DNA of 5,347 nt from an uncultured Oscillospiraceae bacterium (GCA_900547385.1 URGQ01000073.1:1-5347), one strand, 5' to 3'; shown: positions 1-5,156, counted from the first letter of the stretch. The notes: generated by a model not told the origin, from the sequence alone. Made by a program: numbers and translations.

Positions 1-15
1 GGGGGCTGCGCCCCC
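1..15. other. GC-rich hairpin at window edge
   Basis: A perfect inverted repeat, GGGGGC-TGC-GCCCCC, makes a 6-bp stem with a 3-nt loop. It lies beyond the terminator of the minus-strand phosphodiesterase gene. No clear U-tract follows on either strand (TCTCG follows on the plus strand), so it is not a convincing terminator by itself. It may be part of a structure cut by the window edge. Nothing coding is visible in positions 1-36. Confidence 0.45.
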
Positions 16-36
16 TCTCGCCCCCAACATCACCCC

Positions 37-85
37 GCAAAAGCACCCCCACCCGGTCTCCCGGATGGGGGCTCTCCACTTTTGC
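37..85 (-). terminator. Intrinsic terminator of the GDPD gene
   Basis: On the minus strand the core at 71-46 folds into an uninterrupted 11-bp stem, CCCCCAUCCGG / CCGGGUGGGGG, with one U-G wobble and a GAGA (GNRA) tetraloop. An outer 7-bp pairing, GCAAAAG (85-79) with CUUUUGC (43-37), brackets it and supplies a short U-run. It starts at the base next to the TGA stop codon. The stem is continuous only in minus-strand RNA, because in plus-strand RNA the wobble becomes an A-C mismatch. The minus strand is therefore the functional reading. The core differs from the ppdK terminator at 1 of 26 positions. Confidence 0.85.
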
Positions 86-1132
86 TCATTTCCCGTAGGA
101 ATCATAAACCTCTTTCAAAAGGTGCGGGTAATCGGTCATAATGCCGTCCGCCCCTATTCCGATGAGATACCGCATCTCCTCCGGGTCGTTGATGGTCCAG
201 TAGTGTACCGCCAGGTTGTGGCTGTGCATCCGCTTTACAAAGGCCTCGGTCGCCAGGTTTAGGATGGAAGCCTTCACCGGCAGCTGGAATACGCACATCT
301 GGTCGCCGAAGAACACATCCGCGTTCACTGCCTGCAAAAGGTAGAACTTTGCCACGCCGCCTACCCCCGGCGAGCACATAAAGCTCTCCGGCACCTCCCC
401 GGCCTTTTGCAGCCGCTGGTACTCCTCGTATATCTCATCGTGGAAGCTGGCCAGCACCACCCGGTCCCAGGCATCGTACTGCTCCAGCAGGCGCAGCACC
501 TCCTTCATGGCCTTCATGCCGGTCTCTCCGCTCTGCTTTATCTCCACATTGATGCGGTTCTGCGGGAAGGCCGCCAGCAGCTCCTCCAGCGTCGTCACCA
601 AGAAGACCTCCTCGTCCCTCGGCGTCACCCCATCAGGGTACTCCACATCAGCCGGAGTCTTTTGCCGCCCGTCCCTATCGGTAAAGCGTACCCGCTCCCC
701 GCTCAGCTGCATCTCCTCGGTGGGGTTGGTGTAGCCAAAGTCCACCTTCTGCGCCATCAGGTCGCTGTAATTCCAGTCGATGATCCGCCCGGTCACATTG
801 GTCTTGCGGTCCAGCGTCGTATCGTGAGAAAGGATGACCACCCCGTCCCTGGTAATGGAAACATCGGTCTCCATCATTGCATTTTTATCCACGCTGTATG
901 CATTATAGAAAGCCTCCAGTGTATTATCCGGGAACTCCTTATTCCCGCCGCCGTGGGCGATCAGCAGCGGCAGCGCGCCCTCCTTCATCATCGGGTTCGC
1001 CAGGGCATAGTTCTCCCGCCGGGGCAGTACCCCCAGCACCGCGTAAAGGAGGATCAACCCCGCCAGGATCCCCAGCACGATCCTCCAGCCTTTCTTCAGT
1101 CCCTTCTTTTTGGTCATTGTCTGCTCTGCCAT
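86..1132 (-). CDS. Membrane-anchored glycerophosphodiester phosphodiesterase family protein
   Basis: A 348-aa GDPD-family (TIM-barrel) protein, expected to hydrolyse glycerophosphodiesters to sn-glycerol 3-phosphate and an alcohol. The N-terminus is Lys-rich (KKKGLKKG), followed by one hydrophobic segment at about residues 18-36. With positive-inside topology, the catalytic domain (about 55-345) would face outside, tethered to the membrane. Expected active-site residues are present: H60 (AHGGG), D69-N-T (the PENT-like site, with Asp for Glu), E88 and D90 (METDV), H103 (LSHD) and E197 (NVEIK), then WTIND and GADGIMTDYP near the C-terminus. H/E/D/H spacing is within one residue of that recalled for Thermoanaerobacter GDPD. 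Residues about 118-178 form the family's variable insertion. The start at 1132 is preferred over the in-frame ATG at 1168: GGGAGG lies 8 nt before it, whereas 1168 falls at the predicted transcription start and has no SD. The substrate is not determinable; lipid head groups or teichoic-acid-type polymers are possible. Confidence 0.88.
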   Translation of the reverse strand: MAEQTMTKKKGLKKGWRIVLGILAGLILLYAVLGVLPRRENYALANPMMKEGALPLLIAHGGGNKEFPDNTLEAFYNAYSVDKNAMMETDVSITRDGVVILSHDTTLDRKTNVTGRIIDWNYSDLMAQKVDFGYTNPTEEMQLSGERVRFTDRDGRQKTPADVEYPDGVTPRDEEVFLVTTLEELLAAFPQNRINVEIKQSGETGMKAMKEVLRLLEQYDAWDRVVLASFHDEIYEEYQRLQKAGEVPESFMCSPGVGGVAKFYLLQAVNADVFFGDQMCVFQLPVKASILNLATEAFVKRMHSHNLAVHYWTINDPEEMRYLIGIGADGIMTDYPHLLKEVYDSYGK

Positions 1133-1140
1133 GGGCCGCT

Positions 1141-1146
1141 CCTCCC
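1141..1146 (-). promoter_or_regulatory. Ribosome binding site deciding the GDPD start
   Basis: GGGAGG on the minus strand sits 8 nt before the ATG at 1132. The alternative ATG at 1168 has only AAAAAGCAAG upstream, so this site shortens the gene by 12 codons relative to the longest reading frame. Confidence 0.8.
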
Positions 1147-1179
1147 TGTTTCTCCTGTTCTTGCGCATCTTGCTTTTTC

Positions 1180-1208
1180 ATTATAGCAAATTCTCCCCCG
1201 CAGCGCAA
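1180..1208 (-). promoter_or_regulatory. Promoter of the GDPD gene (extended -10)
   Basis: On the minus strand a perfect TATAAT (1185-1180) is preceded by TGC, giving an extended -10. A weak -35, TTGCGC (1208-1203), stands 17 nt upstream. Transcription would start near 1173, giving a leader of about 40 nt before the ATG at 1132. The -35 lies only 3 nt past the A6/U6 run of the ppdK terminator, so the gene has its own promoter directly after that terminator. Confidence 0.75.
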
Positions 1209-1211
1209 AGC

Positions 1212-1257
1212 AAAAAACCACCCCCACCCAGTCTCCCGGATGGGGGCAGTCGTTTTT
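1212..1257 (-). terminator. Intrinsic terminator of ppdK
   Basis: In minus-strand RNA, positions 1246-1221 form CCCCCAUCCGG / CUGGGUGGGGG capped by a GAGA tetraloop. An A5 run (1257-1253) precedes the stem and a U6 run (1217-1212) follows it, two bases after UGG. It begins 10 nt after the ppdK stop codon. The single difference from the copy at 46-71 turns a G-C pair into G-U in minus-strand RNA and so preserves the stem; in plus-strand RNA it would be an A-C mismatch. Confidence 0.92.
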
Positions 1258-1267
1258 CTGTTGCGGC

Positions 1268-3931
1268 TTATTTCCCGGCCTTGATGGCAGCCTGCGCGGC
1301 AGCCAGACGGGCGATCGGTACACGGAAGGGAGAGCAGGAAACATAGTCCAGGCCTACACGGTCGCAGAACTCCACGCTGGTGGGGTCGCCGCCGTGCTCG
1401 CCGCAGATGCCCAGGCCCAGGTTGGGACGGGTCTGGCGGCCCAGCTTCACGCTCATCTCGATGAGCTTGCCGACGCCCTTCTGGTCCAGATGGGCAAAGG
1501 GATCGCTCTCGTAGATCTTGTTCTCATAGTAATAATTGAGGAACTTACCCGCGTCGTCACGGCTGAAGCCGAAGGTCATCTGGGTCAGGTCGTTGGTGCC
1601 GAAGGAGAAGAAGTCCGCCTCGGTCGCGATCTCGTCGGCGGTCAGGGCCGCGCGGGGAATCTCGATCATGGTGCCTACTTCGTACTTCATGTCCACGCCT
1701 GCCTCGGCAATCAGCTTATCGGCAGTCTCTACTACGATATCCTTAACGAACTTCAGCTCTTTCACCTCGCCTACCAGCGGGATCATGATGTGAGGAGTGA
1801 TCATGGTGCCCAGCTTCTTGGAGGCGGAGATGGCGGCCTTGATGACAGCGGTGGTCTGCATCTCGGCGATCTCGGGGAAGGAAACCGCCAGACGGCAGCC
1901 GCGGTGGCCCATCATCGGGTTGAACTCGTGCAGGGAAGCGATAACGGCCTTCAGCTCGTCCACACCCATCTTCAGCTCGCCCGCGATCTCCACAATGTCC
2001 TCCTCCTTGGTGGGCAGGAACTCATGCAGAGGGGGATCCAGGTAACGGATGGTCATGGGGCGCTCGCCCATTACCATGTACATGGCCTCAAAGTCGCCCT
2101 CCTGATAAGGCTCTACCTTGGCCAGTGCGGCGCGGCGCTCCTCTACGGTGCGGGCCACGATCATCTCACGGACCGCCTTGATGCGGTCGCCCTCAAAGAA
2201 CATGTGCTCGGTACGGCACAGGCCAATGCCCTCAGCGCCAAAGTCAACAGCGTGCTTGGCGTCGCGGGGGTTATCGGCGTTGGTAAAGACCTTCAGACGG
2301 CGAACGCTGTCAGCCCAGCCCATAAAGCGGCCAAAGTCGCCGGAAATGGTCGCATCGGTGGTGGGGATGGCCTCGCCGTAAATGCAGCCGGTGGAGCCGT
2401 CCAGAGAGATCCAGTCGCCCTCGCGGTAGGTCTTGCCACCCAGGGTGAACTGCTTCTTGTCATAGTCTACATTGATATCGCCGCAGCCGGAAACACAGCA
2501 GGTGCCCATGCCGCGGGCTACTACGGCGGCGTGGCTGGTCATACCGCCGCGCACGGTCAGGATGCCCTGAGAAACCACCATGCCCTCGATATCCTCGGGG
2601 GAGGTCTCCAGACGGACCAGGATGACCTTCTTCATCTTGCCGCTCTCTACGGCGTTCTTGGCATCCTCAGCGGTGAATACCACCTGGCCGCAGGCAGCGC
2701 CGGGGGAAGCCGCCAGGCCCTTGCCGATGACCTCGGCCTTCTTCAGGGCCTCGCCGTCAAACTGGGGATGCAGCAGGCTGTCCAGCTGCTTGGGCTCTAC
2801 GCGCAGCACCGCCTCTTTCTCGCTGATCATGCCCTCGTCCACCAGGTCAACGGCGATCTTCAGGGCGGCGGCAGCGGTGCGCTTGCCGTTACGGGTCTGC
2901 AGCATATACAGCTTGCCGTTCTCGATGGTGAACTCCATATCCTGCATATCGCGGTAATGCTTCTCCAAACGGGAAGCGATATCTACAAACTGCTTATAGA
3001 CCTCGGGCATCTCCTCCGCCAGCTTGCTGATGGGGGAAGGAGTACGGATACCGGCTACTACATCCTCGCCCTGGGCGTTGATGAGGTACTCGCCGAACAG
3101 CGCCTTCTCACCGGTGGCGGGGTTACGGGTAAAGGCTACGCCGGTGCCGCTGGTGTTGCCGCTGTTGCCGAATGCCATGGACTGAACATTGACGGCGGTG
3201 CCCCAGTCGTAGGGGATCTCATTCATGCGGCGATAAACATTGGCGCGGGGGTTATCCCAGCTGCGGAATACGGCCTTGACGGCCTCGATGAGCTGAACCT
3301 TGGGATCCTGGGGGAAATCCTCACCCTTTTCCTTCTTGTAGAACTCCTTAAAGCGGACCACCAGCTCCTTCATGTCCTCGGTGTCCAGGTCCACATCGTT
3401 CTTTACGCCCTTCTTTTCCTTCAGCTCGTCAATGATCTCCTCAAAGCGCTTCTTGGAAAGCTCCATCACTACATCGGAGAACATCTGGATGAAACGACGA
3501 TAGCTGTCGTAAGCAAAGCGGGGGTTGTTGGTCTGCTTGGCCAGGCCCTGTACGGATTCGTCGTTCAGACCCAGATTCAGGATGGTATCCATCATGCCGG
3601 GCATGGAAGCGCGGGCGCCGGAACGCACGGAGACCAGCAGGGGGCTCTCCACATCGCCAAACTTCTTGCCAACCTTCTTTTCCAGCTTCTCCAGGTATAC
3701 AAAGATGTCAGCCATGATATCCTCATTGATCTGGCGGCCATCGGTGTAGTACTGGGTGCAGGCCTCGGTGGTAATGGTAAATCCGGGGGGCACGGGCATG
3801 CCGGCATTGGTCATCTCGGCCAGGTTGGCGCCCTTGCCGCCCAGCAGCTCACGCATGTCCTTGTTGCCCTCTTCAAACATATAGAGGTACTTTTTCTTGC
3901 CGCTTTCCGCAGCGTGTTTCTTCCCAAACAT
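1268..3931 (-). CDS. ppdK: Pyruvate, phosphate dikinase
   Basis: An 887-aa cytosolic enzyme that interconverts pyruvate + ATP + Pi and PEP + AMP + PPi, linking glycolysis and gluconeogenesis in anaerobes. Domains: N-terminal ATP-grasp (about 1-360), phosphohistidine swivel domain (about 400-510), C-terminal PEP/pyruvate TIM barrel (about 520-887). Visible residues, matched to remembered Clostridium symbiosum numbering: GGKGANL (31-37, K33), R103, R145, E289/D290, D331, E333, Q345, R347; catalytic H467 in GGMTSHAAVVARGMG, with T465 in the position phosphorylated by the PPDK regulatory protein; then R573, R629, E757, N780 and catalytic C843 in GICGEHGG. Offsets are constant within domains, so no frameshift or deletion is likely. 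Length is close to the usual 874 or so. The start at 3931 is chosen over an upstream GTG at 4000: AAGGAGG stands 11 nt before it and the GTG lies in a leader hairpin. Lys codons in the parts read are almost all AAG, unlike the acyltransferase gene, suggesting high expression. No regulatory-protein gene is adjacent. Confidence 0.98.
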   Translation of the reverse strand: MFGKKHAAESGKKKYLYMFEEGNKDMRELLGGKGANLAEMTNAGMPVPPGFTITTEACTQYYTDGRQINEDIMADIFVYLEKLEKKVGKKFGDVESPLLVSVRSGARASMPGMMDTILNLGLNDESVQGLAKQTNNPRFAYDSYRRFIQMFSDVVMELSKKRFEEIIDELKEKKGVKNDVDLDTEDMKELVVRFKEFYKKEKGEDFPQDPKVQLIEAVKAVFRSWDNPRANVYRRMNEIPYDWGTAVNVQSMAFGNSGNTSGTGVAFTRNPATGEKALFGEYLINAQGEDVVAGIRTPSPISKLAEEMPEVYKQFVDIASRLEKHYRDMQDMEFTIENGKLYMLQTRNGKRTAAAALKIAVDLVDEGMISEKEAVLRVEPKQLDSLLHPQFDGEALKKAEVIGKGLAASPGAACGQVVFTAEDAKNAVESGKMKKVILVRLETSPEDIEGMVVSQGILTVRGGMTSHAAVVARGMGTCCVSGCGDINVDYDKKQFTLGGKTYREGDWISLDGSTGCIYGEAIPTTDATISGDFGRFMGWADSVRRLKVFTNADNPRDAKHAVDFGAEGIGLCRTEHMFFEGDRIKAVREMIVARTVEERRAALAKVEPYQEGDFEAMYMVMGERPMTIRYLDPPLHEFLPTKEEDIVEIAGELKMGVDELKAVIASLHEFNPMMGHRGCRLAVSFPEIAEMQTTAVIKAAISASKKLGTMITPHIMIPLVGEVKELKFVKDIVVETADKLIAEAGVDMKYEVGTMIEIPRAALTADEIATEADFFSFGTNDLTQMTFGFSRDDAGKFLNYYYENKIYESDPFAHLDQKGVGKLIEMSVKLGRQTRPNLGLGICGEHGGDPTSVEFCDRVGLDYVSCSPFRVPIARLAAAQAAIKAGK

Positions 3932-3942
3932 TTTAGCGTTGT

Positions 3943-3949
3943 CCTCCTT
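3943..3949 (-). promoter_or_regulatory. Ribosome binding site deciding the ppdK start
   Basis: A full-length AAGGAGG on the minus strand ends 11 nt before the ATG at 3931. It lies downstream of the longer reading frame's GTG at 4000, which therefore should be leader rather than coding sequence. An A/U-rich unpaired stretch precedes it. Confidence 0.88.
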
Positions 3950-3965
3950 GGATAAATTAAATTCT

Positions 3966-3997
3966 CCGGTCAGGCTACGGGGGAAATGCCTGTCCGG
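3966..3997 (-). promoter_or_regulatory. Inverted repeat in the ppdK leader
   Basis: Two 10-nt arms, CCGGTCAGGC (3966-3975) and GCCTGTCCGG (3988-3997), are complementary except for one internal mismatch and enclose a 12-nt loop with a run of five G/C. In minus-strand mRNA this is a 4+5 bp hairpin ending 16 nt before the AAGGAGG. There is no U-tract, so it is not a terminator. It could protect the 5' end of the mRNA, or act as a protein-binding site in RNA or DNA. The role is inferred. Confidence 0.6.
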
Positions 3998-4002
3998 CAC
4001 AT

Positions 4003-4018
4003 TGGCGCATTGGCACCA
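4003..4018 (-). promoter_or_regulatory. 5'-terminal hairpin of the ppdK transcript
   Basis: In minus-strand RNA, UGGUGC (4018-4013) pairs with GCGCCA (4008-4003) around a CAAU loop, giving 6 bp with one U-G wobble. The predicted transcription start is about 4020, so the hairpin would sit at the very 5' end of the mRNA. In plus-strand RNA the wobble becomes C-A, again favouring the minus strand. 5'-end hairpins of this kind are known to stabilise mRNAs; that role here is inference. Confidence 0.45.
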
Positions 4019-4026
4019 TTGTTATT

Positions 4027-4035
4027 ATTATAACA
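4027..4035 (-). promoter_or_regulatory. ppdK: ppdK promoter, extended -10
   Basis: TG-T-TATAAT on the minus strand is a perfect -10 hexamer (4032-4027) with the extended TG motif. I see no good -35 at 16-18 nt (TGTGGC at best), so recognition probably rests on the extended -10 or on an activator. The predicted start is near 4020, giving a leader of about 89 nt before the ATG at 3931. Confidence 0.72.
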
Positions 4036-4086
4036 CGCTTTCATGCGAATGCCACAGTTTTTTTGATAGATTTTCGGTCTGTTTTC

Positions 4087-4102
4087 ATAGGATTTCTCCT
4101 AT
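4087..4102. promoter_or_regulatory. 16-nt palindrome, possible operator
   Basis: ATAGGA-TTTC-TCCTAT is a perfect inverted repeat with 6-nt arms. It lies about 75 nt upstream of the predicted ppdK transcription start, in an AT-rich stretch with no gene. The size and symmetry suit a dimeric transcription factor site upstream of a promoter that lacks a good -35, but the arms are short and the regulator is unknown. Confidence 0.35.
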
Positions 4103-4160
4103 AAGTTGCTGCAAAAATGCCTTATTCCCCCCCTTCCCAGGCCAAAGCTCTCCTTTCCTC

Positions 4161-4169
4161 TGTGGATAA
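4161..4169 (-). promoter_or_regulatory. Single DnaA-box sequence
   Basis: The minus strand reads TTATCCACA, an exact match to the consensus DnaA box TTATCNACA. It lies in the intergenic region between the divergent ppdK and acyltransferase genes. I see no second box nearby and no AT-rich unwinding region with box clusters, so this is not an origin. It could be an isolated DnaA site or chance. Confidence 0.35.
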
Positions 4170-4181
4170 CGCCTAATTTTC

Positions 4182-4203
4182 CCGCCCGGCGGCGGCATTT
4201 TTT
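4182..4203 (+). terminator. Terminator-like hairpin in the intergenic region
   Basis: CCGCC-CGGC-GGCGG forms a 5-bp all-GC stem with a 4-nt loop, followed after CA by six T (4198-4203) on the plus strand. On the minus strand the stem is followed by GAAAA, so only plus-strand transcripts could be terminated. No plus-strand gene lies upstream in the window; it would end any transcript made leftward-divergent from ppdK. The stem is short, so confidence is moderate. Confidence 0.45.
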
Positions 4204-4227
4204 CTCCCTCTTTAGCCGCTTCTCCCC

Positions 4228-4256
4228 TTGCAAAAGCCCGCCAAACAGCCCATAAT
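4228..4256 (+). promoter_or_regulatory. Candidate promoter of the acyltransferase gene
   Basis: TTGCAA (4228-4233), 17 nt, then CATAAT (4251-4256) matches the housekeeping sigma consensus at 4/6 and 5/6. A second overlapping -10, GATAAT (4265-4270), has a poorer -35. Transcription would start near 4263, giving a GC-rich leader of about 113 nt before the ATG at 4376. It lies downstream of the terminator-like hairpin at 4182-4203. Confidence 0.5.
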
Positions 4257-4289
4257 ATTAAATAGATAATGTCCCCGTGCGGCCTGCGG

Positions 4290-4333
4290 CCCGCCGCCGC
4301 CCTTGGCGGGTCATAGCCCTTGCCGCCTTGCGG
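4290..4333 (+). promoter_or_regulatory. Structured GC-rich leader of the acyltransferase gene
   Basis: Two hairpins follow each other in the predicted 5' leader: CCCGCC (4290-4295) with GGCGGG (4305-4310), and CCGC-CTT-GCGG (4323-4333). Neither has a U-tract. The stretch 4281-4345 is much richer in G and C than the intergenic DNA on either side. It does not match any riboswitch I recognise. Confidence 0.3.
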
Positions 4334-4363
4334 TGCCCCCTCCCCCTCCTAATTTATCAGAAA

Positions 4364-4368
4364 AGGAG
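4364..4368 (+). promoter_or_regulatory. Ribosome binding site deciding the acyltransferase start
   Basis: AGGAG lies 7 nt before the ATG at 4376 and supports that start over the in-frame ATG at 4277, which has no SD and would add 33 Arg/Pro-rich residues unrelated to the family. CTCCT at 4346-4350 is its exact complement and could pair with it across a 13-nt loop. Confidence 0.82.
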
Positions 4369-4375
4369 AATCCCC

Positions 4376-5053
4376 ATGCCCAAAACCGACCCCGCCCGCG
4401 AGGCGCTGCTCACCGCGCTGGAAGCCTCCGGCGTTTCCATCCCCCTGTGGGATGGCATCCTCATCGAGGAAACCGTCCGCGTCGCCCCCGGCGCCACCAT
4501 CCTGCCAGGCTGCATCCTGCGGGGCAATACCACCATCGCCGCCGGCTCGGTCATCGGCCCCGGCAGTGTCCTCACCGATGCCGTCATCGGCAAAAACTGC
4601 ACTGTTAAAAATACCTATATCACCGAATCCACCCTGGAGGAGAATGTCTCCATCGGGCCGTTTTCTCAGGTCCGCCCCGGCTGCCACATCGCCGCGGGGT
4701 GCAAAATCGGCGACTTCGTGGAGGTCAAAAACTCCCATATTGGCCAAAAGACCGCCATTGCCCACCTCACCTATGTCGGCGATACCGACTGCGGCAGCGG
4801 GGTGAATTTCGGCTGCGGCGTGGCCATCGCCAATTTTAACGGCAAGGAAAAGTTCCGCACCACCATCGGCGATGGCGCTTTCCTCGGCTGCAATACCAAT
4901 CTCGTCGCCCCCGTCACCATCGGGGCCGGCGCCTACACCGCCGCCGGGGCCACCGTCACCCGGGATGTCCCCGAGGACGCCATGCTCATCGCCCGCGCCG
5001 AGCAGACCGTCAAGCCCGGCCTGGCCCGCCGCTTCCGCCGGGAGAAAAAATAA
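4376..5053 (+). CDS. Stand-alone GlmU-type left-handed beta-helix acetyltransferase
   Basis: A 225-aa protein matching only the C-terminal half of GlmU, which acetylates glucosamine 1-phosphate with acetyl-CoA on the way to UDP-GlcNAc. A short helix (about 8-19) matches the GlmU interdomain linker, followed by hexapeptide repeats (about 33-198) of a left-handed beta-helix. Against remembered E. coli GlmU numbering a constant offset of 233 aligns R333, K351, catalytic H363, Y366, N377, N386, K392, A423 and R440 with R100, K118, H130, Y133, N144, N153, K159, A190 and R207. Differences are Y387 to F154 and S405 to C172. GCNTNLVAPVTIGAGAYTAAG and VTRDVP are typical of Bacillus-type GlmU. The nucleotidyltransferase domain is absent, and upstream DNA does not encode it, so this is a separate gene, not a frameshifted one in this window. 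It likely works as a trimer in the cytosol. UDP-GlcNAc formation would need another protein; a different amino-sugar acceptor is possible. Lys codons are 7 AAA to 4 AAG. Confidence 0.85.
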   Translation: MPKTDPAREALLTALEASGVSIPLWDGILIEETVRVAPGATILPGCILRGNTTIAAGSVIGPGSVLTDAVIGKNCTVKNTYITESTLEENVSIGPFSQVRPGCHIAAGCKIGDFVEVKNSHIGQKTAIAHLTYVGDTDCGSGVNFGCGVAIANFNGKEKFRTTIGDGAFLGCNTNLVAPVTIGAGAYTAAGATVTRDVPEDAMLIARAEQTVKPGLARRFRREKK

Positions 5054-5070
5054 TCTCCCGCACCCCATTG

Positions 5071-5090
5071 CCCCCCTGTGTAAGGGGTAA
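5071..5090. repeat. Palindromic repeat, partial copy A
   Basis: CCCC-TGTGTAA-GGGG, 18 nt after the acyltransferase stop codon, shares its stem-loop with copy C at 5157-5205 but lacks the CAGCC/GGCTG second hairpin. As the first stem-loop after the gene it may help to end or protect the transcript, although no U-tract follows (TAACAAAT). Confidence 0.6.
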
Positions 5091-5115
5091 CAAATCGGCA
5101 GCGCGCCAACCCTTA

Positions 5116-5150
5116 GCCTCCCTTGTGTAAAGGGCGTGGCACCGTACCAC
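5116..5150. repeat. Palindromic repeat, diverged copy B
   Basis: GCCT then CCCTT-GTGTA-AAGGG (5120-5134) carries the same loop as copies A and C, with a compensating C-G to T-A change in the stem. A different second hairpin follows, GTGG-CACCGTA-CCAC (5136-5150). Changes that keep the pairing suggest the hairpin, rather than the exact sequence, is conserved. Confidence 0.55.
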
Positions 5151-5156
5151 CCCAAA

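Noticed and set aside
1133..1168. GDPD start at ATG 1168
   Set aside because: It lies about 5 nt from the predicted transcription start, has no SD, and a good SD precedes the ATG at 1132.
407..1186. 259-codon plus-strand open frame opposite the GDPD gene
   Set aside because: It is antisense to a gene with intact catalytic motifs, has His/Leu/Pro-rich composition and matches no family.
1394..3955. 853-codon plus-strand open frame as a gene
   Set aside because: It lies entirely antisense to an unmistakable ppdK, its translation is low-complexity (Leu, Gly, His, Ala rich) and resembles no family, and it is explained by codon bias.
3932..4000. Extended N-terminus of ppdK starting at GTG 4000
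   Set aside because: The strong AAGGAGG lies downstream of it, the added residues are not family-like, and they overlap the leader hairpin.
4037..4270. Replication origin
   Set aside because: Only one DnaA box is present, with no box cluster, no dnaA/dnaN neighbours and no clear unwinding region.
4277..4375. Acyltransferase N-terminal extension from ATG 4277
   Set aside because: No SD; the residues are Arg/Pro-rich translation of the GC-rich leader, while AGGAG sits 7 nt before the ATG at 4376.
4349..5155. 268-codon minus-strand open frame opposite the acyltransferase
   Set aside because: It is a Gly/Ala/Asp-rich shadow of hexapeptide-repeat coding sequence and runs through the palindromic repeats.
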